From: Caulobacteraceae bacterium UBA5005
GTDB lineage: Bacteria; Pseudomonadota; Alphaproteobacteria; Caulobacterales; Caulobacteraceae
Direction: 5' to 3'
Assembly (NCBI GenBank): GCA_002398405.1
Contig: DGYN01000002.1
Span: forward strand, 1-20,749
DNA: 20,749 nucleotides
Shown piece by piece: positions 14,017 through 20,749 of the stretch (position 1 is its first letter; each line of letters starts with the position of its first letter). The notes under the pieces are model-generated. The model made no database searches and was not told the origin of the DNA. It worked only from the letters and a program-made list of their open reading frames with translations. Position numbers and translations under genes: made by a program.

Positions 14017-14031
14017 TTAACCAACCCTTAC
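14017..14031. promoter_or_regulatory. CtrA-like site upstream of the hybrid kinase gene
   Basis: TTAA-ccaaccc-TTAC matches the Caulobacter CtrA consensus TTAA-N7-TTAA at 7 of 8 fixed bases and begins about 62 bp before the kinase ATG. The rest of 13956-14123 contains a small hairpin CCCGA-ctta-TCGGG (13981-13994) and no gene. CtrA control is inferred from motif and likely taxon only. Confidence 0.35.
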
Positions 14032-14123
14032 GGCACAACGGTTTCCGCATTTTTTGCGAGGCGTCCGCAACTACACGCCATACGGTTGCGCAAGGGCGCC
14101 TAAATTCTGTGCGCGATTGTGGC

Positions 14124-14390
14124 CTAGCGTTGAGCTGCTGGCGCTTTGTTCACCCACCGGATGATAAGAGCAATTGCCGCATAAAGCGCCGCAACCGGGC
14201 CGGCAGTCACCACAAACCCTGCAACGGTCAAGGGAAGCAGGTTAGACCAAAGGAGGCGGCCTGTTTCTTGATCCTGGAATTCGCCCTGCGGATTGTGATC
14301 CAACGCAATCGAGAGCACGAGGCCAGAGCAGATCACGCCGACGATCGCGGAGACGATCACGCCTAGCCACAAATGCCGCCTCCAGCTCAT
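14124..14390 (-). CDS. small two-helix membrane protein, hypothetical
   Basis: An 88-residue protein with predicted helices at about 7-30 and 50-78 and a short loop (DHNPQGEFQDQETG) between them. I do not recognise a family. The codon pattern is slightly less GC-rich than its neighbours. The ATG at 14390 is the last of three ATGs created by a triplicated 8-bp unit; GGGGAA precedes the first. It lies upstream of the kinase gene on the same strand, with 168 bp between, so it is probably a separate transcript. It could be a false call, but two clean helices and a good start region favour a real gene. Confidence 0.55.
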   Translation of the reverse strand: MSWRRHLWLGVIVSAIVGVICSGLVLSIALDHNPQGEFQDQETGRLLWSNLLPLTVAGFVVTAGPVAALYAAIALIIRWVNKAPAAQR

Positions 14391-14409
14391 TTCCTCATTT
14401 CCTCATTTC
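14386..14409 (-). repeat. three tandem 8-bp units forming overlapping mini-cistrons
   Basis: The + strand carries CTCATTTC three times in a row. On the minus strand this gives GAAATGAG repeats, so ATG occurs three times, eight bases apart. The first two ATGs each open a three-codon frame (Met-Arg-Lys-stop) whose TGA overlaps the next ATG as ATGA. The third ATG is the start of the 88-residue membrane protein. Confidence 0.8.
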
Positions 14410-14410
14410 C

Positions 14411-14715
14411 CCAGGAGGGTTTCGCTTTTTTTCGTAGGCGTGGGAAGGCGTGGCTGCCAGGGCTTTTCCTCGCAGAGTTGCTTCCCTTTTCGCCACATCA
14501 TGACAGCGATCGAACGCCCGCTCCCAGGGAGCCAATATCATTCCGTCTCGCGCCAAGGGTTTGCGGCGCGGGCGGCCTCTGCTATTCGCCCCTCACCATG
14601 ACGGCCTATCGGACCTCAGCGCGAATTAACCGCCCGGCGTGACGCTGCGGACGTTGATCCAGCGCGCGCCGGGACCTCCCGCTGACCCTGAAAAACGCTG
14701 GATAAGACAAGTTCG
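14411..14715. other. non-coding leader region upstream of ileS
   Basis: This stretch between the divergent small membrane protein and ileS holds no convincing gene. An 89-codon + frame across it has poor composition and no Shine-Dalgarno sequence. It includes a T-run (CGCTTTTTTTCG, about 14423-14434) and GAATTAACC (about 14623-14631), half of a CtrA-type site. I see no T-box or other riboswitch. It must contain the ileS promoter. The ribF gene often found before ileS is absent. Confidence 0.5.
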
Positions 14716-17619
14716 ATGACCGATTCTGATACTCTCCAGGGCCGCGACTACCGCGAGACGGTGTTCCTGCCCGAAACCCCCTTCCCCATGCGGGCCGGCC
14801 TTCCGCAGAAGGAGCCGGAGATCCTCGCCCAATGGGCTAGCGACGACCTCTACAATTCGGTGCGCAAAGCCCGCCAGGACGCCGGCCGGCCACTGTTCGC
14901 CTTCCATGACGGCCCGCCCTACGCCAATGGCGCGATCCATATCGGTCACGCGCTGAACAAGCTCCTCAAGGACTTCGTGGTCCGCTCGCGGTTCCTGCTG
15001 GGCTACGATGTCGACTACGTTCCGGGCTGGGACTGCCACGGCCTTCCCATCGAGTGGAAGATCGAGGAGGCCTTCCGCGGCAAGGGCCGCCGCAAGGACG
15101 AGGTCCCCGCGGCCGAATTCCGCGCCGAGTGCCGCAAGTACGCCGCCGGCTGGATCGATGTGCAGATGGCGGAGTTCAAGCGCCTGGGCGTCCTGGGCGA
15201 CTGGGAAAACCGCTACGCCACCATGGACTATGCGTCCGAGGCGACGATCGTTTCGGAGTTCATGAAGTTCGCCGCCTCGGGCCAGCTCTATCGCGGCTCA
15301 AAGCCGGTGATGTGGAGCCCGGTGGAACGCACGGCTCTGGCCGACGCCGAGGTGGAATACGCCGACCACGTCTCGCCGACCGTCTGGGTGAAGTTCCCCG
15401 TGCGCGTACCGGTCGACGGCGCCGACGCATCAGTGGTCATCTGGACAACCACGCCGTGGACCATCCCGGCCAACCGGGCGATCTCCTACAATCCCAAGAT
15501 CGAGTACGGCGTCTACGAAGTCGTGGCCTTGGAGCCCGACCTCGAATTCCAGCCCTGGGCCAAGCCCGGCGACCGGCTGATCTTGGCCGACAAGCTGGCG
15601 GGCGAGGTTTTCGTCGCCGCCAAGGTCGCGGAGTTCAAGAAGCTCGTCCCCATCGATCCTGGCGCCCTGACCTGCGCCCATCCCCTCGCCGCCCTCGACA
15701 AGGGCTACGGCTTCGACGTCCCGCTCCTGGCCGGCGACCACGTCACTGACGATGCCGGCACGGGCTTTGTGCACACCGCGCCGGGGCACGGCGCCGACGA
15801 CTATAACGTCTGGCTGGCCAGCGGCCTGTCCCGCGAGGACATCCCCGACACAGTCGATCCGGACGGCAAATACTACGACCACGTCCCGCTGTTCGCGGGC
15901 CTCGCGGTCCTGGAGACCGAAGGCAAGAAGGCCGGCAAGTTCGGAGCGGCCAATCCGGCGGTGATGGAAAAGCTCATCGAGGCCGGGACCCTGCTGGCCC
16001 GCGGCCGGCTGGAGCACTCCTATCCCATGAGCTGGCGCTCCAAGGCGCCGGTGATCTTCCGCAACACCCCGCAGTGGTTCATCCGAATGGACGAACAGCT
16101 GGCGGGCGGCGGAACGCTCCGCGAGCGGGCCGTCAAGGCAATCGCCCAGACCGCCTTCTATCCCGACCGCGGCCGCAACCGCATCGGCGGCATGGTCGAA
16201 ACCCGTCCCGATTGGCTGATCAGCCGCCAGCGCGCCTGGGGCGCGCCGCTGGCCATGTTCGTCGACAAGAAGACCGGCGCGCCTCTGGTCGACGAGGCCG
16301 TCAACAAGCGCATCCTCGACGCCATCCATGAGGGCGGCGCCGACGCCTGGTTCACCCGCCCCGCCACCGACTTCCTCGGCAATCACGACCCCGAGGCCTA
16401 CGAGAAGGTCGAGGATATCCTCGATGTCTGGTTCGATAGCGGTGCGACCCACGCCTTCACCCTGCACGGCCGGCCGCACACCCGCTTCCCCGCCGACCTC
16501 TATCTCGAGGGCTCGGACCAGCACCGCGGCTGGTTCCAGTCGTCCCTGCTGGAGAGCTGCGGCACGCACGGCCACGCGCCCTACAAGGCGGTCGTCACCC
16601 ACGGCTTCACCCTCGATGAGCAGGGGGAGAAGATGTCCAAGTCCAAAGGCAACACCACCGAACCTCAGGTGGTGATCAAGGAAAGCGGCGCGGAAATCCT
16701 GCGCCTGTGGGTCGCGATGATCGACTACGCTGACGATCAGCGCATCGGCAAGACCATCCTCCAGACCACCATCGACGCCTATCGCAAGCTTAGGAACACG
16801 GTGCGCTACCTGCTGGGCGCCCTCGAGGGCTTCAGCGAGGAAGAGCGCGTCGGCTATGAGCACATGCCGCCTCTGGAGCGCTACATCCTGCACCGGCTGT
16901 GGGAGCTCGATAAGGAGGTCCGCGCGGCCTACACCGAATACCGCTTCCAGGACGTCTTCAAGGCCCTGACCGAGTTCTGCCAGGCTGACCTTTCGACCCT
17001 CTATTTCGACATCCGCAAGGACGCCCTCTACTGCGACAGCCCGCGCTCCATCCGCCGCCGCGCCTGCCGCACGGTGATGGACGAGGTCTTTATGCGCCTG
17101 ACCGCCTGGCTTAGCCCGCTGGCCGCCTTCACCATGGAGGAGGCCTGGACCACCAGGTTCCCCGGCGCCGGCTCCAATGTCCTGCGCATTATCCCCGACA
17201 CCCCCGCCCAGTGGGAAAACCAGGCCGAGGCGCAGCGCTGGAAAACCGTCGATCAGGTGATCGGCGTCGTCACCGCCGCCCTGGAGGTCGAACGCCGCGA
17301 AAAGACCATCGGCGGCGCGCTCGACGCCGCGCCCGTCGTCCACCTGGGCAAGCCCGAACTGATGGCCGCCTTTGACGGCCTGGATCCCGCCGAGGTGTTC
17401 CGCACAAGCCAGGCCACCCTCGTCGAAGGCGGCGGCCCGATGGGCGCCCACCGCATCGAGGGCCTCGCCTATATCGCCGTCGAGGCCCTGAAGGCGAAAG
17501 GCAATAAGTGCGCGAGGTCCTGGCGCATCCTGCCGGAAGTGGGCCGCGATCCCCGCTACCCCGACCTTTCGTCCCGCGACGCCGACGCGGTCGCCGAATG
17601 GGATGCGGCGCATGGCTAG
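14716..17619 (+). CDS. ileS: isoleucyl-tRNA synthetase
   Basis: A 967-residue class I synthetase that charges tRNA-Ile. It has PPYANGAIHIGHALN with HIGH at 75-78, the CP1 editing domain with WTTTPWTIPAN (243-253) and GFVHTAPGHGADDY (350-363), and a catalytic half with DVWFDSGATH (570-579) and YLEGSDQHRGWFQ (596-608). KMSKSKGN starts at 639. The anticodon-binding domain follows. The C-terminal zinc finger of the E. coli type is reduced to KCARSWR with one Cys, so zinc binding is probably lost there. The ATG at 14716 has no strong Shine-Dalgarno sequence. The gene end overlaps lspA, a linkage common in Proteobacteria. Confidence 0.98.
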   Translation: MTDSDTLQGRDYRETVFLPETPFPMRAGLPQKEPEILAQWASDDLYNSVRKARQDAGRPLFAFHDGPPYANGAIHIGHALNKLLKDFVVRSRFLLGYDVDYVPGWDCHGLPIEWKIEEAFRGKGRRKDEVPAAEFRAECRKYAAGWIDVQMAEFKRLGVLGDWENRYATMDYASEATIVSEFMKFAASGQLYRGSKPVMWSPVERTALADAEVEYADHVSPTVWVKFPVRVPVDGADASVVIWTTTPWTIPANRAISYNPKIEYGVYEVVALEPDLEFQPWAKPGDRLILADKLAGEVFVAAKVAEFKKLVPIDPGALTCAHPLAALDKGYGFDVPLLAGDHVTDDAGTGFVHTAPGHGADDYNVWLASGLSREDIPDTVDPDGKYYDHVPLFAGLAVLETEGKKAGKFGAANPAVMEKLIEAGTLLARGRLEHSYPMSWRSKAPVIFRNTPQWFIRMDEQLAGGGTLRERAVKAIAQTAFYPDRGRNRIGGMVETRPDWLISRQRAWGAPLAMFVDKKTGAPLVDEAVNKRILDAIHEGGADAWFTRPATDFLGNHDPEAYEKVEDILDVWFDSGATHAFTLHGRPHTRFPADLYLEGSDQHRGWFQSSLLESCGTHGHAPYKAVVTHGFTLDEQGEKMSKSKGNTTEPQVVIKESGAEILRLWVAMIDYADDQRIGKTILQTTIDAYRKLRNTVRYLLGALEGFSEEERVGYEHMPPLERYILHRLWELDKEVRAAYTEYRFQDVFKALTEFCQADLSTLYFDIRKDALYCDSPRSIRRRACRTVMDEVFMRLTAWLSPLAAFTMEEAWTTRFPGAGSNVLRIIPDTPAQWENQAEAQRWKTVDQVIGVVTAALEVERREKTIGGALDAAPVVHLGKPELMAAFDGLDPAEVFRTSQATLVEGGGPMGAHRIEGLAYIAVEALKAKGNKCARSWRILPEVGRDPRYPDLSSRDADAVAEWDAAHG

Positions 17620-18103
17620 ACCCGCGGTCCTCGCCTACATCCTCGCCGCCGTCGTGCTCATCGCCGACCAGGCCTCGAAGTTCTGGGCCCTCTATATTCT
17701 CGACCTGCCCACCAGGCTTCGGGTCGAGGTTTCCGGCGTTTTTGACCTTTCCATGGTCTGGAACCGGGGCGTCTCCTTCGGCCTGTTTCGCTCGCCCGAG
17801 GGGGAGGAGACCATCCGCTGGCTCCTGGCCGCCTTCGCCGCGGTGATCTCGGTCATCCTGATCTGGTGGGTGCAAAAGGCCAAGCGCGCCTGGTCCGGGG
17901 TCGGCATCGGCTTCATCATCGGCGGCGCGCTGGGCAATCTCGTCGACCGCGTGCGCTTTGGTCAGGTGGCCGACTTCCTCGACTTTTCGGACATAGGCTT
18001 CATCTACGTCTTCAATGTCGCCGATGCGGCGATCAATGTCGGCGTCGCCATTCTTTTGCTCGAAACCTTCTTCACTTCGGAGAAGGACAAGACGCCGCTC
18101 TAG
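17612..18103 (+). CDS. lspA: lipoprotein signal peptidase (signal peptidase II)
   Basis: A 163-residue inner-membrane aspartyl protease that cleaves prolipoprotein signal peptides before the lipidated Cys. Four helices are evident. Conserved blocks are ADQASK (18-23), NRGVSFGL (51-58), GGALGNLVDR with catalytic Asp112, and FNVADAAI with catalytic Asp138. I chose the ATG at 17612, overlapping the ileS stop by 8 bases; an ATG at 17603 would add three residues. Coupled translation with ileS is likely. The next gene, 55 bp on, encodes a lipoprotein that LspA would process. Confidence 0.97.
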   Translation: MARPAVLAYILAAVVLIADQASKFWALYILDLPTRLRVEVSGVFDLSMVWNRGVSFGLFRSPEGEETIRWLLAAFAAVISVILIWWVQKAKRAWSGVGIGFIIGGALGNLVDRVRFGQVADFLDFSDIGFIYVFNVADAAINVGVAILLLETFFTSEKDKTPL

Positions 18104-18158
18104 AAGTCGGCGTCATGATGGTTTATCCGTCGCCTTGAAATCGCGGGGAGTTTGGTTC

Positions 18159-18701
18159 GTGACGCGCAACTATAGTTTGGTAGCCATCGCCCTCGTGGCG
18201 GCCGTGGGCCTCTCGGCCTGCGCCAGCCGGCGCAACGCTCAAATGGCCGCTCAGACGCCTGATGAGTTCCTGACCGTCGCCCGCGCGCCTCTGGTGCTGC
18301 CGCCGGACTACGCTCTGCGCCCGCCAACACCCGGCGAGCCCCGGCCGCAGGAACTCAACCCCGAAGCCTCCGCCCGTTCGGCCCTGGGCGGCCAGCGCAC
18401 GACTATGACCCAGGGTTCGCAAGGCGAGCAGCTGCTCATGGCCAAGGCCAACGCCGACGCCGCCGATCCGCGCATCAAGGAAGTCATCGACGACGAACAG
18501 GGCGACCTGGCCCACAAGTCGGAAAGCTTCGTCAATCGCCTGCTGTTCGCCGCGCCGCAGGCTCCGGCCCCCAATGCGACGGCCCTCGACGCCGAGGCCG
18601 AAGCCCGCCGCCTGCAGGGCCTGACCGGCGGCCAGCCGGTGACTATCCCGCGCACCCCGCCGCCGCCGGAAAAGCGCGGCTTCAAGCTTCCCGGCCTTTA
18701 A
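18159..18701 (+). CDS. DUF3035 lipoprotein, BamF-like
   Basis: A 180-residue lipoprotein with lipobox LSAC (Cys21). The conserved block PDEFLTVARAPLVLPPDYALR, then PPTPGEPRPQE (34-65) is the DUF3035 signature. DUF3035 in Caulobacter was described as BamF, a subunit of the BAM outer-membrane assembly complex related to the N-terminal part of BamC; this link is from memory. The rest is Ala/Gln-rich and low-complexity, ending in a proline-rich tail (RTPPPPEKRGFKLPGL). The start is GTG 18159, preceded by GGGGAG; no ATG fits the signal peptide. It follows ileS-lspA in the usual alphaproteobacterial order. Its stop codon overlaps that of the convergent gene. Confidence 0.85.
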   Translation: MTRNYSLVAIALVAAVGLSACASRRNAQMAAQTPDEFLTVARAPLVLPPDYALRPPTPGEPRPQELNPEASARSALGGQRTTMTQGSQGEQLLMAKANADAADPRIKEVIDDEQGDLAHKSESFVNRLLFAAPQAPAPNATALDAEAEARRLQGLTGGQPVTIPRTPPPPEKRGFKLPGL

Positions 18702-19666
18702 GGCTCGTCTTCCAGGCCGGGAGCGTCCGGGGCGGTGATCGTCACCCTGCTCGTCGCCTTCAACCGCACCAGAACCCCGTTCTGCGCCAGCAGCGGTCTA
18801 AGTTCGACGATCGCCACCGCGTGCCCGGGCTTTTCCAGCGCCTTGGTGATCGCGCCGGTCACCGCGGTGAGGTTTTCCTCGACCATCCTGGCGATCTGCG
18901 GATCCTTGGCGATGCATCTCTCCCAGCCGCGCTCGGCGGAGACCGCGACGCGCAGATCGCCGCGGGCCCAGCCGCGCGCCGCTTCGCGCATCCGTTCAGG
19001 ACCGGCTTCGGCCTGACGCAGGGCGTCCTCGAGACAGGCAAGCTCGGTCTCCCGGGGCATGGCCTGGAAGATCTTCAGAAAGTCGACGAGGTTGGTCTCC
19101 CCCGCCTCCTGGACCCGCACCCGGAACAGGGCGTCGCGGCGGATCGAGCGCTCGGGCTCGCGGGCCTGCATGTCGAGCTGACGGCTGAAATTGCCGGCGA
19201 CCGCTATGGCGCCCATCACCGGCTTGATGTTCGGCGCCCGCTCGATGAGGTCGGAGCGGCCGGCCACCGCCTTGTAGCGGGCCAGCATGTCCGGCGGCAC
19301 GGCCTCGACGAACGGCTTGTCCCCGCTGAACTTGTCCCGCTGGAACAGGAACATGTTGAGCAGGCTGAAGATGTTGACCCTAAGCCGCGTCCCGGCGATC
19401 ACCACATTGGCCTTGGTGAGCTTGGCCTTGAGCTCGGTGTGATCCCAATCCAGGCCCTTGGGCAGGGCGTCGGGAACGCCCATCACCCAGACCACCGAGT
19501 CGGCGTCGGAGACCTTCCACATCGCCGGGCCCGGGCGCTTGGCCTTGACCATCAGCTCTTCGACCAGGGTGTCCTCGGCGTCGACCGGCGGGTCCTGGGC
19601 GAGGGCCGAGGCGGAAAGATCAAAAGCCAGAATGGGCGCCATCGCGCCGTGAACGATCCACCGCAT
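18698..19666 (-). CDS. TraB/GumN family secreted protein, divergent
   Basis: A 322-residue protein with a signal peptide (1 to about 23, ALA-Q). The opening GPAMWKVSDADSVVWVMG (46-63) is typical of TraB/GumN proteins in alphaproteobacteria. The long helical middle and the closing REAARGWARGDL... RDP-like region (with IAKDPQIARMVEENL) also fit. Where the family's putative metalloprotease motif GTxH would be, this protein has GVPDALPKG without His, so catalysis by that mechanism is doubtful. A purine-rich AAGGGGGGAAGGG directly precedes the ATG. It converges with the DUF3035 gene, stop codons overlapping, and diverges from mutL with 63 bp between. Confidence 0.8.
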   Translation of the reverse strand: MRWIVHGAMAPILAFDLSASALAQDPPVDAEDTLVEELMVKAKRPGPAMWKVSDADSVVWVMGVPDALPKGLDWDHTELKAKLTKANVVIAGTRLRVNIFSLLNMFLFQRDKFSGDKPFVEAVPPDMLARYKAVAGRSDLIERAPNIKPVMGAIAVAGNFSRQLDMQAREPERSIRRDALFRVRVQEAGETNLVDFLKIFQAMPRETELACLEDALRQAEAGPERMREAARGWARGDLRVAVSAERGWERCIAKDPQIARMVEENLTAVTGAITKALEKPGHAVAIVELRPLLAQNGVLVRLKATSRVTITAPDAPGLEDEP

Positions 19667-19729
19667 CCCTTCCCCCCTTGAAGAATCGGCCTAGCAAACC
19701 TTGGCCTAAGACCCGACATTGGCGAAAAC

Positions 19730-20749
19730 ATGCCCATCCGCCGCCTCCCCTCCGCCACCGTCAACCGCATCGCCGCCGGCGAGGTGGTCGAGCGCCCGGC
19801 GAGCGCGGTCAAGGAACTGGTGGAAAACGCCATCGACGCCGGCGCCTCGCGTATCGAGGTCCAGGTCGAACAGGGGGGCCTGGCCCGCATCCTGGTTTCT
19901 GACGACGGCTCGGGGATCAGCCGCGAGGAGTTGCCGCTGGCGGTAGAGCGCCACGCCACCTCCAAGCTCAGCCCCGACGCGGCCGGCGAATGGGACCTGC
20001 TGCACATCGAGACCCTGGGCTTCCGCGGCGAGGCTCTGCCCTCCATCGGCTCGGTCGCCCGTCTATCGTTGGCCGCCCGCACGAAAGGCGCCGACGCCTT
20101 TGGCCTGCTGGTCGAGGGCGGAGCGGTGGGCGAGATCGGCCCGGCCCCCTTCGCCGGCGACCATGGTGCGAGGGTCGAGGTGCGCGACCTGTTCTACGCA
20201 ACCCCCGCCCGCCTCAAGTTCATGAAGTCCGAGCGCTCCGAGAGCCTGGCCATCGCCGAGGAGGTCAAGCGCCAGGCCATGGCCCACGAGGCGGTCGGCT
20301 TTTCCCTCGATATCGACGGCAAGAAGACCCTGCGCCTTTCCGCCGAGCATCCGGGGCCCGCCGGGCGGCTGGCCCGCCTCTCCGCCATCCTTGGCCACGA
20401 GTTCGAGGAAAACGCCCTGCTCATCGACCAGGTGCGCGACGGGATCCGCCTCTCCGGCTATGCGGGCCTGCCGACCTACAATCGCGGCAACGCGGCTCAC
20501 CAGTATCTGTTCGTCAACGGCCGTCCGGTGCGCGACCGGCTGCTGCAGGGAGCGCTGCGCGGCGCCTATGCCGACTATCTGGCGCGGGACCGCCACCCGG
20601 CCGCCGCCCTCTATATCGATCTCGATTCCAAGTTCGTCGACGTCAACGTCCATCCGGCCAAGGCGGAGGTCCGCTTCCGTGATCCCACCCTGGTGCGTGG
20701 CCTGATCGTGGGAGCCTTGCGTCACGCCCTGGCCGGCGCCGGCCACCGC
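19730..20749 (+). CDS. mutL: DNA mismatch repair protein MutL, N-terminal part
   Basis: Open from the ATG at 19730 to the window edge (340 codons, no stop), so the gene is cut by the window. It is the GHKL ATPase region of MutL: KELVENAIDAGA (28-39) with Glu29 and Asn33, DDGSGI (58-63), HATSK (75-79), TLGFRGEALPSI (95-106) and ARVEVRDLFYATPARLKFM (147-165). The second domain carries VNGRPVRD (262-269) and VDVNVHPAKAEVRF (303-316) with Lys311. MutL couples mismatch recognition by MutS to strand removal. The missing C-terminal half would show whether it has the endonuclease motif, as expected in bacteria lacking MutH. The Shine-Dalgarno sequence is weak. Confidence 0.97.
   Translation, partial: MPIRRLPSATVNRIAAGEVVERPASAVKELVENAIDAGASRIEVQVEQGGLARILVSDDGSGISREELPLAVERHATSKLSPDAAGEWDLLHIETLGFRGEALPSIGSVARLSLAARTKGADAFGLLVEGGAVGEIGPAPFAGDHGARVEVRDLFYATPARLKFMKSERSESLAIAEEVKRQAMAHEAVGFSLDIDGKKTLRLSAEHPGPAGRLARLSAILGHEFEENALLIDQVRDGIRLSGYAGLPTYNRGNAAHQYLFVNGRPVRDRLLQGALRGAYADYLARDRHPAAALYIDLDSKFVDVNVHPAKAEVRFRDPTLVRGLIVGALRHALAGAGHR

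Noticed and set aside
14374..14642. 89-codon + strand frame before ileS
   Set aside because: Poor composition, no Shine-Dalgarno sequence, and overlap with the start region of the minus-strand membrane protein.
15430..17613. 727-codon minus strand open frame opposite ileS
   Set aside because: A GC-rich antisense shadow of ileS with no recognisable domain.
1..20749. CRISPR array, tRNA, rRNA, toxin-antitoxin, IS or prophage genes
   Set aside because: No regularly spaced repeats, tRNA cloverleaf, transposase, integrase or paired small toxin/antitoxin frames were seen on either strand.

Overview
The window is GC-rich, densely packed chromosomal DNA that looks like an alphaproteobacterium of the Caulobacterales (Phenylobacterium/Caulobacter type). 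The evidence for this is the ileS-lspA-DUF3035 (BamF-like) block, DUF6152 and DUF6644 proteins, a PadR/membrane-protein operon, CtrA-like TTAA-N7-TTAA sites and GANTC sites. This placement is inference from gene content, not a database result. I found no tRNA, rRNA, CRISPR array, IS element or phage gene. No clearly novel multi-gene system is evident. The most unusual items are a pair of lectins with octapeptide tails, several palindromic repeats and a split ribonucleotide reductase locus.

Layout. Positions 1-265 hold a pair of inverted REP-like palindromes and possibly the 3' remnant of a gene. Positions 266-2039 are a minus-strand operon (conserved hypothetical, secreted EF-hand protein, SDR oxidoreductase) whose genes overlap by ATGA. 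A divergent ankyrin-repeat gene (2065-2760) meets nrdB across a 91-bp nested palindrome. Class I ribonucleotide reductase is split: nrdB is at 2845-3879 and nrdA at 8957-10831, on the same strand, with about 5 kb of unrelated genes between them. Both have NrdR-like boxes upstream. The intervening genes are two paralogous secreted beta-trefoil lectins with C-terminal octapeptide repeats, a DUF6152/DUF6644 pair, an outer-membrane-like protein, a DUF805 membrane protein and a lipoprotein alpha/beta hydrolase.

Beyond nrdA lies a minus-strand set: a PadR regulator coupled to two small membrane proteins, an upstream soluble hybrid histidine kinase with a CtrA-like site, and a small two-helix membrane protein whose start codon sits in a triplicated octanucleotide. 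From 14716 on the + strand are ileS, lspA and a DUF3035 lipoprotein resembling BamF, so the lipoprotein signal peptidase sits next to one of its probable substrates. A TraB/GumN-like secreted protein converges on that block, and mutL, running off the right edge, diverges from it.

Together the housekeeping functions are dNTP synthesis (NrdA/NrdB), isoleucyl-tRNA charging, lipoprotein maturation and outer-membrane assembly, and mismatch repair. The rest is envelope proteins and regulation of uncertain role. Start codons were chosen by signal peptide, Shine-Dalgarno position and overlap with neighbours. Several long open frames on the opposite strand of nrdA and ileS are GC-rich shadows and were left out.
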